Position numbers and translations under genes: made by a program. A stretch of 64,000 bases of DNA. It comes from Mesorhizobium erdmanii USDA 3471 (GTDB lineage: Bacteria; Pseudomonadota; Alphaproteobacteria; Rhizobiales; Rhizobiaceae). Shown piece by piece: positions 15,802-24,434 of this stretch (within the stretch, counting starts at the first letter, position 1; each line of letters begins with the position of its first letter). The stretch lies in contig NZ_AXAE01000005.1 of assembly GCF_000472705.1 (NCBI RefSeq), forward strand, positions 476,176-540,175, given 5' to 3'. The notes beneath the pieces are model-generated. The model had not been told where the DNA came from and made no database searches. It was given only the letters and a program-made list of their open reading frames with translations.

Positions 15802-17181
15802 ATGACCTATCAGAATTATTCGCTGAAGCAGCTTCAGCAGATCGACGCCGCGCATCATCTTCATCCCTTCACAGACCACAAGGAATTGCGCGAGGCGGGT
15901 TCGCGCATCATCACCCACGCCAATGGCCCGTTTATCTACGATTCCGAAGGGGCCGAGCTGCTCGACGGCATGGCCGGCCTGTGGTGCGTCAACATCGGTT
16001 ATGGCCGCGACGAACTGGCCGAGGCCGCCTATGCGCAGATGAAGGAGCTGCCCTACTACAATTCCTTCTTCAAATGCTCGACGCCGACACCGGTGCTGTT
16101 GTCCAAGAAGCTGGCCGAGATCGCGCCGAAGAACGTCAACCAGGTATTTTATGGTTCCTCCGGCTCGGAGGCCAACGACACCGCCTTGCGTCTTGTCCGC
16201 CACTACTGGGTGATCGAGGGCAAGCCGGAGAAGAACCGCGTCATCTCGCGCAAGATGGCCTATCACGGCTCGACCATCGCCGGCACTTCGCTCGGCGGCA
16301 TGGATGCCATGCACAAGCAGCTCAACGGCGCCGTGCCCAACATCGTCCATGTGATGATGCCTTATGCCTACGAACTGGCGTTGCCGGGCGAAAGCGATCA
16401 TGATTTCGGCCTGCGCGCGGCCAAATCGGTCGAGGACGCCATCCTCGAGGCCGGCGCCGACAAGGTCGCGGCCTTCATCGGCGAGCCGGTGATGGGCGCT
16501 GGCGGCGTCAAGATCCCGCCGGCGAGCTATTGGCCCGAGGTCCAGCGCATCTGCCGCAAATACGATGTGCTGCTGATGCTGGACGAAGTCATCACCGGCT
16601 ACGGTCGCACCGGCGAATGGTTCGCGGCGCAGACCTTCGGCATCGAGCCCGATACCATCACCACGGCCAAGGCGCTGACCTCGGGCTATCAGCCGCTCTC
16701 GGCACTGCTGGTCGGCGACCGCATTACCTCGACGCTGGTCGACAAGGGCGGCGAGTTCAACCATGGGTACACCTATTCCGGGCACCCCGTGGCCTGCGCC
16801 GTGGCGTTGAAGAACCTGGAGATCATCGAGCAGGAAGGCCTGGTCGACCGTGTCAGGAACGACACCGGGCCTTATTTCGCCAAGGCCCTGCAGGAGCGCA
16901 TCGCCGGGCATGACCTTGTCGGCGAGGTGCGCTCGATCGGCCTGATGGGCGCCATCGAGATCGTCAAGGACAAGGCGACCAAGGAACGCTTCCTGCCGTC
17001 GGGAAGTGCGGCGGTGACGGTGCGCGATCATGCCATCGCCAGCGGCATGATGCTGCGCGCCACCGGCGACACGATGATCCTGTCGCCGCCGCTGATCTGG
17101 ACCCGCGACACGATCGACATGGCCTGCGAGCGCATCGGCAAGGCGCTGGATCTGGCGCAAGCGGATTTGCGCAAGCGCTGA
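15802..17181 (+). CDS. Class III (omega) aminotransferase, PLP-dependent
   Basis: A 459-residue fold-type I class III aminotransferase of the omega-amino acid/putrescine:pyruvate group. The PLP-binding lysine is Lys290 in TTAKALTSGYQPL. The cofactor Asp lies in LMLDEVITGYGRTG, and GSSGSEAND forms the phosphate site. It moves an amino group from an amine such as putrescine, beta-alanine or gamma-aminobutyrate to pyruvate or a similar acceptor in the cytosol. The start ATG follows AAGAGAG at reasonable spacing. A hairpin at 17195-17222 closes the transcript. The amine substrate is not decidable here; the succinate-semialdehyde dehydrogenase at 45464 would be a natural partner if it is GABA. Confidence 0.85.
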   Translation: MTYQNYSLKQLQQIDAAHHLHPFTDHKELREAGSRIITHANGPFIYDSEGAELLDGMAGLWCVNIGYGRDELAEAAYAQMKELPYYNSFFKCSTPTPVLLSKKLAEIAPKNVNQVFYGSSGSEANDTALRLVRHYWVIEGKPEKNRVISRKMAYHGSTIAGTSLGGMDAMHKQLNGAVPNIVHVMMPYAYELALPGESDHDFGLRAAKSVEDAILEAGADKVAAFIGEPVMGAGGVKIPPASYWPEVQRICRKYDVLLMLDEVITGYGRTGEWFAAQTFGIEPDTITTAKALTSGYQPLSALLVGDRITSTLVDKGGEFNHGYTYSGHPVACAVALKNLEIIEQEGLVDRVRNDTGPYFAKALQERIAGHDLVGEVRSIGLMGAIEIVKDKATKERFLPSGSAAVTVRDHAIASGMMLRATGDTMILSPPLIWTRDTIDMACERIGKALDLAQADLRKR

Positions 17182-17194
17182 GCGCGTGCCTTGA

Positions 17195-17222
17195 CCGGGC
17201 GTTTCTGCAAGGGAACGCCCGG
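17195..17222 (+). terminator. Hairpin after the aminotransferase gene
   Basis: CCGGGCGTT and AACGCCCGG form a perfect 9-bp stem around a 10-base loop, 13 bases after the stop codon. No U-run follows, so termination may be weak or Rho-aided. Confidence 0.5.
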
Positions 17223-17314
17223 CGTCGGGAAACATGCTGTGACGGTCGGGAACCAATCCCTCCGCGCGTAGTTTTGTGTGGCGGCAGCCCTCCGGCTGCG
17301 ACAAGGGTGTGTTC

Positions 17315-17701
17315 ATGAGAAAGACCGGCAAGAGCCGACGCGTGCGCGAATCGGCCAGCATTGGCGCGGACCTTATGCTGGCGCCCATGGTCGCGATGAT
17401 GCGCCTGCCCTTGATGGCCAGGGATGCCAGGAGCGGCGAACCGTGGAGCACCGAGACGGCAAGGGCGATCAGCGAGAAGGCCGTTGCGATGGCTGAAGGA
17501 GCGCTCGCCGCGCAAATGTCATTCATGCAATCGGCATCGCGTTTCTGGCCGGAGGTCCTTTCCGGCCGCACGCCGTCGCTGTTCAACGGCATCGCGGCGG
17601 AACGGTCGATCGGCGCTGCGCTGAAGCCGGCCAGCAAAGCCGTGAAGGCGAATTTTCACCGGCTTTCTTCAAAGGGCCAAAAAGGCCCCGCGGAACTTTG
17701 A
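17315..17701 (+). CDS. Small helical protein of unknown function (phasin-like character)
   Basis: A 128-residue protein from the ATG at 17315, preceded by AAGGG at good spacing. The N-terminus is basic (RKTGKSRRVRES). It is followed by a Met/Ala-rich amphipathic region with the pattern of helical granule-associated proteins (phasins), and then a Ser/Lys-rich tail. No signal peptide or clear membrane span. The resemblance to phasins is in composition and helix pattern only; no diagnostic motif is visible. It ends 60 bases before the Coa1-like gene and could be transcribed with it. Confidence 0.5.
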   Translation: MRKTGKSRRVRESASIGADLMLAPMVAMMRLPLMARDARSGEPWSTETARAISEKAVAMAEGALAAQMSFMQSASRFWPEVLSGRTPSLFNGIAAERSIGAALKPASKAVKANFHRLSSKGQKGPAEL

Positions 17702-17761
17702 TTTTGCGCCTTGTCGAGATGATGCGCTAAAGTCATCCGGTATAGGCACCGTGGGGGCATC

Positions 17762-18406
17762 ATGGCCGGACAACCGCTCAACCAGCCGGCCGAAATCCCG
17801 GCCGAACTCGATCGATGGAACTGGGGCGCCTTCTTTCTCAACTGGATCTGGGGCATCGGCAACAGCACCTTCATCGCGTTGCTGGCGCTGATCCCGGTCG
17901 TCAACCTCGTCATGATCTTCGTGCTCGGCGCACGCGGCAGCCGCTGGGCGTGGCAGAACCGTGCCTGGCGCGACGCTGAGCAGTTCCGCAAGACGCAGCG
18001 CAACTGGGCGATCGCCGGGCTTGCCGTCTGGGTGGTCAGTATCGGGGGGTGCGCTGCAACCGTCGGCAGCGTCCCGTTCATGCTCAAAGGCAGTGATGCC
18101 TACCACATGACCATGGACGCCGTGCGCGCCGACACCCGGGTGAAAGCCGCCATTGGTGACGATTTGGCCGATAATTTCTGGGTCGGCGGCAGCATCAACA
18201 TCAATGCCAACGGTAGCGGCGCCGCTCAGTTCAGCATCCCGGTCCATGGCGCCAAGGGGAAGGGCACCGTCTTCTCCAATGCCGTGCGCACTGCCGGCGT
18301 CTGGAGCCTGCGTTTGCTCGTTGTCAGAGTGGATGGGGTGGATGCACCAATCGTGCTGACCAACGAAGATCACGTGCCAATCCCGAACGCGGCGATCGGA
18401 ATATAG
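17762..18406 (+). CDS. Coa1-like membrane protein
   Basis: A 214-residue protein. Residues about 20-60 hold an aromatic-rich amphipathic segment (WNWGAFFLNWIWGI) and a hydrophobic span. A second span lies at about 82-102, and a soluble C-terminal domain of about 110 residues resembles the Coa1/Tim21 domain of cytochrome oxidase assembly factors (region VKAAIGDDL through GVWSLRLLVVRVDG). The N-terminal part resembles DUF2628-type membrane heads. It is probably an inner-membrane protein with the C-terminal domain on the outer face. No cytochrome oxidase genes are near, so the role is uncertain. A terminator follows at 18439-18470. Confidence 0.6.
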   Translation: MAGQPLNQPAEIPAELDRWNWGAFFLNWIWGIGNSTFIALLALIPVVNLVMIFVLGARGSRWAWQNRAWRDAEQFRKTQRNWAIAGLAVWVVSIGGCAATVGSVPFMLKGSDAYHMTMDAVRADTRVKAAIGDDLADNFWVGGSININANGSGAAQFSIPVHGAKGKGTVFSNAVRTAGVWSLRLLVVRVDGVDAPIVLTNEDHVPIPNAAIGI

Positions 18407-18438
18407 ACACCAGCCTGGATCGAGCGCTGCAGAAACGC

Positions 18439-18470
18439 AAAAACCGCGCTCCATCGGGAACGCGGCTTTT
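18439..18470 (+). terminator. Hairpin terminator after the Coa1-like gene
   Basis: AAAA-CCGCG pairs with CGCGG-CTTTT around a 12-base loop, with an A-run before and a T-run after, so it can stop transcription in both directions between the convergent Coa1-like and mmsB genes. The rest of the gap (18471-18707) contains a 7-bp dyad, GCTCCGG/CCGGAGC at 18540-18568, and nothing else I can support. Confidence 0.7.
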
Positions 18471-18707
18471 GCCAGATACGCATGGCGCTTCGCTACGCAA
18501 ACAATTTGCGAAACTTATGGCACTTGTCGAAACTTACGGGCTCCGGTACGCGAGACCTTATCCGGAGCGCCGGGCGGATGCGATATGTCCGCCTCGCCAT
18601 CCGTTTTATAGGGACATCGTTACCGCGGAGTTATCGAGAGATTAAGCAAATCTAAATTTGCGGGTTTTCTGTCAGCTTGGCCCGGAAAAGCCCATCAAAT
18701 CCGCTGG

Positions 18708-19592
18708 TTACGCGGGGTTATCCCTGAGAAAATTAATTATGCCGGAGAAATCCACGCCGCCATGCCCCTGGGCATTAAACAGGGCGTAGATTTGTGCGGC
18801 CTCGGCGCCAAGTGGGGTCACGGCGCCCGCGCCAAGTGCTGCTTCCTGGGACAACTTCAGGTCTTTCAGCATAAGCGCGGCGGCAAAGCCCGGCCTATAA
18901 TCCCTGTTGGCGGGGGAGGTGGGCACCGGGCCGGGCACCGGGCAATAGGTGGTCAAGGACCAGCACTGGCCCGACGAGGTCGAGGCGACGTCGAACAGCG
19001 CCTGATGCGAGAGGCCGAGTTTCTCCGCCAGCACGAAAGCTTCGGCAACGCCGATCATCGAGACGCCGAGGATCATGTTGTTGCAGATCTTCGCCGCCTG
19101 GCCGGCGCCGTCGCCACCGCAATGGACGATGCGCCCGGCCATCGGCTTCAGGATCGGCTCGGCGGCGGCGAAGGCATCGTCGGAGCCGCCGGCCATGAAG
19201 GTCAATGTGCCGGCCGTGGCACCGCCGGTGCCCCCCGAGACGGGTGCATCGATCGACTTGAGGCCATGCTTCGCGGCGACGGCATGCGCCTTGCGCGCCG
19301 ATTCGACGTCGATCGTCGAGGAGTCGATGAACAGCGCACCCTTCTTTGCCTTGGGAGCGATGTCTTCATAGACCGACAGCACGTGCTTGCCGGCCGGCAG
19401 CATGGTGATCACGACATCGGCGTCCTTCACCGCCGCCAAGGCATTCGCCATGATCGTCACGCCATGTTCTTTGGCGACGGTGAGATTCTCCGGCACCAAA
19501 TCGAAACCATTCACCGAATGCCCCGCCTTGACCAGGTTCGAGGCCATTGGATTGCCCATATTGCCAAGGCCGATGAAGGCGATCGTCGTCAT
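18708..19592 (-). CDS. mmsB: 3-hydroxyisobutyrate dehydrogenase
   Basis: A 294-residue beta-hydroxyacid dehydrogenase. The N-terminal Rossmann motif is GLGNMG (8-13); the substrate loop APVSGGTGGA (116-125) and the catalytic Lys168 in GQAAKICNN are in place. It oxidises 3-hydroxyisobutyrate to methylmalonate semialdehyde with NAD+, a late step of valine breakdown. The ATG at 19592 is preceded by GGAG at seven bases; the frame is open upstream but without protein-like sequence. It lies 26 bases after the acyl-CoA dehydrogenase on the same strand, so the two form an operon for branched-chain amino acid catabolism. Confidence 0.88.
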   Translation of the reverse strand: MTTIAFIGLGNMGNPMASNLVKAGHSVNGFDLVPENLTVAKEHGVTIMANALAAVKDADVVITMLPAGKHVLSVYEDIAPKAKKGALFIDSSTIDVESARKAHAVAAKHGLKSIDAPVSGGTGGATAGTLTFMAGGSDDAFAAAEPILKPMAGRIVHCGGDGAGQAAKICNNMILGVSMIGVAEAFVLAEKLGLSHQALFDVASTSSGQCWSLTTYCPVPGPVPTSPANRDYRPGFAAALMLKDLKLSQEAALGAGAVTPLGAEAAQIYALFNAQGHGGVDFSGIINFLRDNPA

Positions 19593-19618
19593 TGTCTCAC
19601 TCCCGAAGTTTGCTGGCG

Positions 19619-20785
19619 TTACCGGCCGATCAAGGCCCGCGCGATGATGACGCGCATGATCTCGTTGGTGCCTTCGAGGATCTGGTGGACGCGCAGGTCG
19701 CGCACCAGTTTTTCGATGCCGTAATCGTGCAGATAGCCGTAGCCGCCGAGCAGTTGCAGCGCATCGTTGGCGACCTTGAAGCAGGTGTCGGTGACGAAGC
19801 GCTTGGCCATCGCCGACCATTTGCCGGCATCGGGCGCCTTCCGGTCGAGCTTCGAGGCCGCCGCATAGAGAAAGATCCGCGACGCCTGCAGCTCGGTCTC
19901 CATGTCGGCCAGCCGGAACTGCAAGGCCTGGAACTGGTTGATCTTGGAGCCAAAAGCCTTGCGCTCGGCGGTGTAGGACAGTGCCTTGTCGAGCGCCGAT
20001 TGCGCGCCGCCCAGCGAACAGGCGGCGATGTTCAACCGGCCGCCGTCGAGCCCGGCCATGGCGATGCCGAAGCCGGCGCCTTCACCCGACAAGAGGTTTT
20101 CCGCCGGCACTTTGCAGTCCTCGAAAATGACCTGGCGGGTCGACTGCATGTGCCAGCCCATCTTGTGTTCGTTGGCGCCGAAGGAGAGACCGGGCGCATC
20201 CTTGGGCACGACGATGGTGGAAATGCCTTTCGGCCCGTCGGCCCCCGTGCGCACCATGACGGCGTAGACATCGCTGTCGCCGGCGCCCGAGATGAACTGC
20301 TTGGCGCCGTTGAGCACATAGTCGCCGCCGCTCTTCACCGCGCGCGTCTTGAGCGCCGCGGCATCGGAACCGGAGCCAGGCTCGGTCAGGCAGTAGCTCG
20401 CCAGCCATTCCATTGAGGTCAGCTTCGGCAGGAAGCGCTGGCGCTGCTCGTCATTGCCGAAGCGGTCGATCATCGAGGCCACCATGTTGTGGATCGAGAT
20501 GAACGACGAAAAGCCCGGATCGGCGTGCGACAGCGCCTCGAAGATCAGCACGGCGTCGAGGCGGCCGAGCGCCGAGCCGCCGACATCGTCCCTGACATAG
20601 ATGCCGCCGAGGCCGAGCGGCCCGGTCTCGCGGATCACATCGGCGGGAAAGTGTTTCCTGCGGTCCCAGTCGAGCGCACTCGGCGCTACCCGATCGGCGG
20701 CGAAGGCCTGCGCCATCTCCTGGATGGCGCGCTGTTCCTCGTTGAGTTCGAACTGGCTGGTGCTCGCATCGACCGCGGCGTCCAT
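19619..20785 (-). CDS. Acyl-CoA dehydrogenase (isobutyryl-CoA type likely)
   Basis: A 388-residue flavoprotein with the three-domain acyl-CoA dehydrogenase layout. Seen are the middle-domain signature CLTEPGSGSDAAAL and the C-terminal ILEGTNEIMR. The Glu in the latter matches the catalytic-base position of the isobutyryl/short-chain type. The ATG at 20785 has AGGGAG six bases upstream. The product of isobutyryl-CoA oxidation is methacrylyl-CoA, upstream of the 3-hydroxyisobutyrate step carried out by the next gene. The pairing with mmsB is the main reason for preferring the isobutyryl assignment. Confidence 0.85.
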   Translation of the reverse strand: MDAAVDASTSQFELNEEQRAIQEMAQAFAADRVAPSALDWDRRKHFPADVIRETGPLGLGGIYVRDDVGGSALGRLDAVLIFEALSHADPGFSSFISIHNMVASMIDRFGNDEQRQRFLPKLTSMEWLASYCLTEPGSGSDAAALKTRAVKSGGDYVLNGAKQFISGAGDSDVYAVMVRTGADGPKGISTIVVPKDAPGLSFGANEHKMGWHMQSTRQVIFEDCKVPAENLLSGEGAGFGIAMAGLDGGRLNIAACSLGGAQSALDKALSYTAERKAFGSKINQFQALQFRLADMETELQASRIFLYAAASKLDRKAPDAGKWSAMAKRFVTDTCFKVANDALQLLGGYGYLHDYGIEKLVRDLRVHQILEGTNEIMRVIIARALIGR

Positions 20786-20930
20786 GGCGTGCTCCCTTGA
20801 ATGCTGGCCAGATGGTCCGCTGGCCTGTCGTTTTTGGCTTTGCGCGCGCATCAATCTAGACCAATGATGCCGCCGCGCAACCCGATCCCCCGCGGAGCGG
20901 CTGTGCATCAATGCATGCCCGGAGCGAGAT

Positions 20931-21545
20931 GTGACGACAAAATTCGATGAGCTGCTTGGGCAATTCCACGCCTATCTCGCTGGCGTGGACAGCGCCCTGG
21001 TGCGCGATGCGATGACGCGGATCGGCTGGGACATGCCGGGCCGCGTGCTGGAGCCGCATTCGCTCGCCTGCCTGCGCCATCTCGATCGGGCGGCGGAGTT
21101 GGCGCCGACGGCCGCGAAGGCGCTGGTTCAGAGGCTGGCGCAGCAGCGCAACGCATTGCGTTGGGGGCAGACCTACACCGAGGGGGACTTCGGCAAGGCC
21201 TTTATGGAAAACTACGGCTGGGTGGAGGTGTTCGGCACACGCGGCCATTTCGTCAATGACGAGGTTGCCGCCGGCCTGCTGATCCTGGGGCCCGGGATCG
21301 TCTATCCGGACCATCATCACGTCGCCGAGGAGATTTACATTCCGCTGACCGGCGGTACGGAATGGCGCATGGGCGAGGGCGGTTTTCGCAAGCGGGAGGC
21401 CGGCGAGGTCATCCACCATGCCGCCAATGTCAACCACGCCATGCGAACCGGCAACGAACCGCTTCTGGCGCTCTATATCTGGCGCGGCGGGCCGTTGGCG
21501 CAGAAATCCACGATCACCGGAACCGCCACGCAGGGCCGCAGCTGA
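20931..21545 (+). CDS. Cupin of the DMSP lyase (DddL/DddQ/DddK) type
   Basis: A 204-residue protein with a helical N-terminus (1-110) and a C-terminal cupin barrel. Cupin motif 1 reads YPDHHHVAEEIYIPLTG (125-141), giving the H-x-H-x3-E-x-Y pattern with His128, His130, Glu134 and Tyr136. As I recall it, this is the spacing of the metal ligands and catalytic Tyr of DddK (His56, His58, Glu62, Tyr64). His169 supplies the second motif. These enzymes split DMSP into dimethyl sulfide and acrylate. The GTG start at 20931 has GGAG six bases upstream. The stop overlaps the cobQ start by one base (TGATG). Other substrates are possible in soil bacteria. Confidence 0.72.
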   Translation: MTTKFDELLGQFHAYLAGVDSALVRDAMTRIGWDMPGRVLEPHSLACLRHLDRAAELAPTAAKALVQRLAQQRNALRWGQTYTEGDFGKAFMENYGWVEVFGTRGHFVNDEVAAGLLILGPGIVYPDHHHVAEEIYIPLTGGTEWRMGEGGFRKREAGEVIHHAANVNHAMRTGNEPLLALYIWRGGPLAQKSTITGTATQGRS

Positions 21546-23020
21546 TGGCCAAGGCAATCATGCTGCAAGGCACGGGGTCGGATGTCGGCAAGACGGTCTT
21601 GGTCGCCGGCCTTTGCCGCGCCGCGAAAAAGCGGGGGCTCAAGGTGAGGCCGTTCAAGCCGCAGAACATGTCGAACAATGCCGCCGTCGCCGACATTCCC
21701 GGCGACAATAACCATGGCGGCGGCGAGATTGGCCGCGCGCAATGGCTGCAGGCGATCGCTTGCGGCGTGGCGCCGTCGGTGCACATGAACCCGGTGCTAC
21801 TCAAACCGCAGACCGAAGTCGGAGCGCAGGTCATCGTCCAGGGCAAGGTGTTCGGCGAGGCGCGGGCTCGCGACTACCAGGCGCTCAAGGCCCGACTGAT
21901 GGACGCCGTGCTGGAGTCTTGGGGCAAGGTCGGCGAGGGAGCCGATCTGGTGATCGTCGAGGGTGCCGGCTCGCCGGCCGAGATCAATTTGCGCAGCCGC
22001 GACATCGCCAACATGGGCTTTGCGACGCGCGCCAATGTGCCGGTGGTGCTGGTCGGCGATATCGACCGCGGCGGCGTCATCGCTTCGGTTGCCGGCACGC
22101 ATCTGATTCTGCCGCAAGAGGATCGGCGCATGATCGTCGGCTACCTCATCAACAAGTTCCGCGGCGATGTCTCGCTGTTCGATGATGGTTTGAAGGCAAT
22201 CGAAGGCTTCACCGGGTGGCGCTGCTTTGGCGTCGTGCCGTGGCTGAAGGCGGCGGCCCGGCTGCCCTCGGAGGATTCGGTCGTGCTGGAGCGGCTGGCA
22301 TCCGGTGAAGCGCGGGCGCTGAAGGTGGCGGTGCCGATGCTCGGCCGGATCGCCAATTTCGACGATCTCGATCCTCTCAAGGCCGAACCGCAGGTCGAAG
22401 TGGTGTTCGTTCCCCCGGGCAAGCCGTTGCCCGAGGACGCCGGACTGGTGGTCATTCCCGGCTCCAAGTCGACGATCGGTGATCTCCTCAAATTCCGCGA
22501 GAATGGCTGGGACCGCGACCTTCTCGCGCACCGCAAGCGTGGCGGCCATGTCGTCGGCATCTGCGGCGGCTATCAGATCATCGGACGCATCGTGCGCGAT
22601 CCCGATGGCATCGAAGGCAGCGTCACCGAGGCCGAAGGGCTTGGCCTGCTCGATATCGAAACGGTGATGGAGCCGGAGAAGACGGTGCGCAATGTCAGCG
22701 CCCGCTCCGTGCCGTTCGATCTGCCGCTCGAAGGCTACGAGATTCATCTCGGCCGCACCACCGGCCCGGATACCATGCGACCGTCGGCGGTCATCAATGG
22801 CGTGGAGGACGGTGCGATCTCGGCCGATGGCAAGGTGATCGGCACCTATATGCATGGCCTGTTCGGTGCCGACGGTTTTCGCGGGAAGTTCCTGGAAAGC
22901 CTTGGCGTCAAGGGTGGCGGCATCGACTATCGCGCCGAGGTCGAGCGGGCGCTGGACGAGGTCGCGGCGGGGCTGGAAATGCATCTGGACTGTGACGCGA
23001 TTTTCGGGCTGGCTCGGTGA
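21545..23020 (+). CDS. cobQ: Cobyric acid synthase
   Basis: A 491-residue glutamine-dependent cobyric acid synthase, the usual length. The N-terminal ATP-binding dethiobiotin-synthetase-like domain has GTGSDVGKT and PFKPQNMSNN. The C-terminal amidotransferase has its Cys340 in GICGGYQIIG and His437 in GTYMHGLFG. It amidates four carboxyl groups of adenosylcobyrinate diamide in aerobic B12 synthesis. The ATG overlaps the stop of the cupin gene by one base, so translation is coupled. No other cob genes are in the window. A bidirectional hairpin follows at 23237-23261. Confidence 0.92.
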   Translation: MAKAIMLQGTGSDVGKTVLVAGLCRAAKKRGLKVRPFKPQNMSNNAAVADIPGDNNHGGGEIGRAQWLQAIACGVAPSVHMNPVLLKPQTEVGAQVIVQGKVFGEARARDYQALKARLMDAVLESWGKVGEGADLVIVEGAGSPAEINLRSRDIANMGFATRANVPVVLVGDIDRGGVIASVAGTHLILPQEDRRMIVGYLINKFRGDVSLFDDGLKAIEGFTGWRCFGVVPWLKAAARLPSEDSVVLERLASGEARALKVAVPMLGRIANFDDLDPLKAEPQVEVVFVPPGKPLPEDAGLVVIPGSKSTIGDLLKFRENGWDRDLLAHRKRGGHVVGICGGYQIIGRIVRDPDGIEGSVTEAEGLGLLDIETVMEPEKTVRNVSARSVPFDLPLEGYEIHLGRTTGPDTMRPSAVINGVEDGAISADGKVIGTYMHGLFGADGFRGKFLESLGVKGGGIDYRAEVERALDEVAAGLEMHLDCDAIFGLAR

Positions 23021-23236
23021 TTGTCGCACCGACCCTCTTTGCCCTGACGCAGGCGGCATCGACGTCTTCGATGCGATAATGGCTCGGCGAAGCTGATGAC
23101 GAGCGGCACGGTCAGCGAGGCATATTTCGACATTGCGGAATGGCCTGAAGCGGTTCGCGGTAGCCACAAATGTCGGTGACGGTTCCCTCGAGCGCAGGAT
23201 CGGGAAGGCGCCGGCAGGTGGCGGACCAGAATCAAA

Positions 23237-23261
23237 AGCGCCCGGCTTTTGGCCGGGCGCT
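23237..23261 (-). terminator. Strong hairpin between cobQ and a small membrane protein gene
   Basis: AGCGCCCGGC and GCCGGGCGCT form a perfect 10-bp stem with a 5-base loop. On the minus strand it is followed by TTTTGATT, a good intrinsic terminator for the small membrane protein gene, and it may also stop transcripts from cobQ. Confidence 0.75.
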
Positions 23262-23288
23262 CTCGGTCCCCACTTCATGGGAAATCAG

Positions 23289-23459
23289 TCAGGCGCCGCG
23301 CATCAAGCAACCGGCGGCGAGCACGATGTAAGCAATGAGAACGATCCACACCGATGCGAGCGGGATAAATGCAAGAACGCCAAGCGCGGCGAGAATGCCG
23401 ATGATGGCGATAACCAGGGAAATGATGAAAACGATCTGAGTAGGCGCGCTGAGATTCAT
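23289..23459 (-). CDS. Small two-span membrane protein
   Basis: A 56-residue, very hydrophobic protein with two membrane spans (about 8-30 and 34-52) separated by a short turn with Pro. The ATG at 23459 has an excellent GGAGG nine bases upstream, and a strong terminator follows, so the gene has its own transcription unit. No family motif is recognised; such short proteins often modulate larger membrane proteins. The start of the neighbouring TauE/SafE gene is far away, so a link to it is only positional. Confidence 0.65.
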   Translation of the reverse strand: MNLSAPTQIVFIISLVIAIIGILAALGVLAFIPLASVWIVLIAYIVLAAGCLMRGA

Positions 23460-23511
23460 GTCTGGGCTCCTCCAACATGATTCGGACAGCGTCATGGTAA
23501 CAGGCGCGTGA

Positions 23512-24297
23512 TCACACACCAATCATGACACGCAGCGGGTTGGCCGGATCGGCCAGCAGTTTCACCGCCAGCGCCACGCAGACGACCACCAGTAGCGGCT
23601 TGATCAGCCTGGCGCCGACGCGCATGGCGAGGCTGGCACCGAGGCGGGCGCCGAGGAACTGAGCAACGCCCATCATCAAGCCAATCTTCCAGGAGATGAC
23701 GCCGACAGCGGCGAAGACGATGAAGCCGCCGATGTTGGAGGCCAAGTTGAGCAGCTTGGTGTGGGCCGTCGCCTTGAGCACGCCGTAGCCGGCAAGGGCG
23801 ACGAAGGCGAGCATGTAGAAGGAACCGGCGCCGGGACCGAACAGGCCATCATATAAGCCGATTGCGGGCACCAGGGTCAGCCCGAACAGGAAAGGCGAAA
23901 GGCGCTCGGCGCGGTCGACGTCGTTCATGTTGGGCTTGAGTGCGAAATAGAGCGCGATGGCGATCAGCACCAGCGGCAGCAGGGCACGCAGCAGATCGGC
24001 TGGAACGATGGTGGCCAGCAAGGCGCCAACGACACCCCCGGCGCCCGCCAGCAGCGCCGACGGCAATTGCCGGCGCAGGTCGACGTGGCCCTTGGAGGCA
24101 TAGTGGATTGTCGCCGATCCGGAACCGAACATGCCTTGCAGCTTGTTGGTTCCAAGCGCCTCGACCGGTGAGAATCCGGCAAGCAGCAGCGCGGGGATGG
24201 TGATCAGCCCGCCGCCGCCGGCAATCGAATCGACAAAGCCCGCGGCAAAGGCGGCGACGGCGAGCATGGCGATTGTCTGGGCGGTGAGATCGATCAT
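23512..24297 (-). CDS. TSUP family (TauE/SafE) membrane exporter
   Basis: A 261-residue membrane protein with about eight hydrophobic spans and the glycine-rich motifs of the sulfite/organosulfonate exporter family. These are FVDSIAGGGGLITIPALL in the first repeat and GLYDGLFGPGAGSF in the second. The family moves small sulfur-containing anions such as sulfite, sulfoacetate or taurine derivatives. The ATG at 24297 is chosen because the family motif follows directly; the frame is open upstream without hydrophobic content. The ribosome site is weak. Confidence 0.82.
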   Translation of the reverse strand: MIDLTAQTIAMLAVAAFAAGFVDSIAGGGGLITIPALLLAGFSPVEALGTNKLQGMFGSGSATIHYASKGHVDLRRQLPSALLAGAGGVVGALLATIVPADLLRALLPLVLIAIALYFALKPNMNDVDRAERLSPFLFGLTLVPAIGLYDGLFGPGAGSFYMLAFVALAGYGVLKATAHTKLLNLASNIGGFIVFAAVGVISWKIGLMMGVAQFLGARLGASLAMRVGARLIKPLLVVVCVALAVKLLADPANPLRVMIGV

Positions 24298-24434
24298 CTG
24301 ATGCGCTGGTCGGCGGAATAAGGGCGTTCGACCACGACCGCCCTGTTTGCGCAAGGCCGATTCCGCGCTACGTCTATCCAAGCGCATCGCGCTTGCATCT
24401 CTATCGTGTGTCGCTAACCAGGAAAGAAGCCGTG

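Noticed and set aside
15727..17637. Minus-strand open frame of 636 codons opposite the aminotransferase
   Set aside because: The plus strand has complete class III aminotransferase motifs with PLP lysine. The minus frame has none and an unnatural Arg/His/Gln-rich composition.
21797..23278. Minus-strand open frame of 493 codons opposite cobQ
   Set aside because: cobQ is complete with P-loop and amidotransferase residues. The opposite frame has no recognisable domain.
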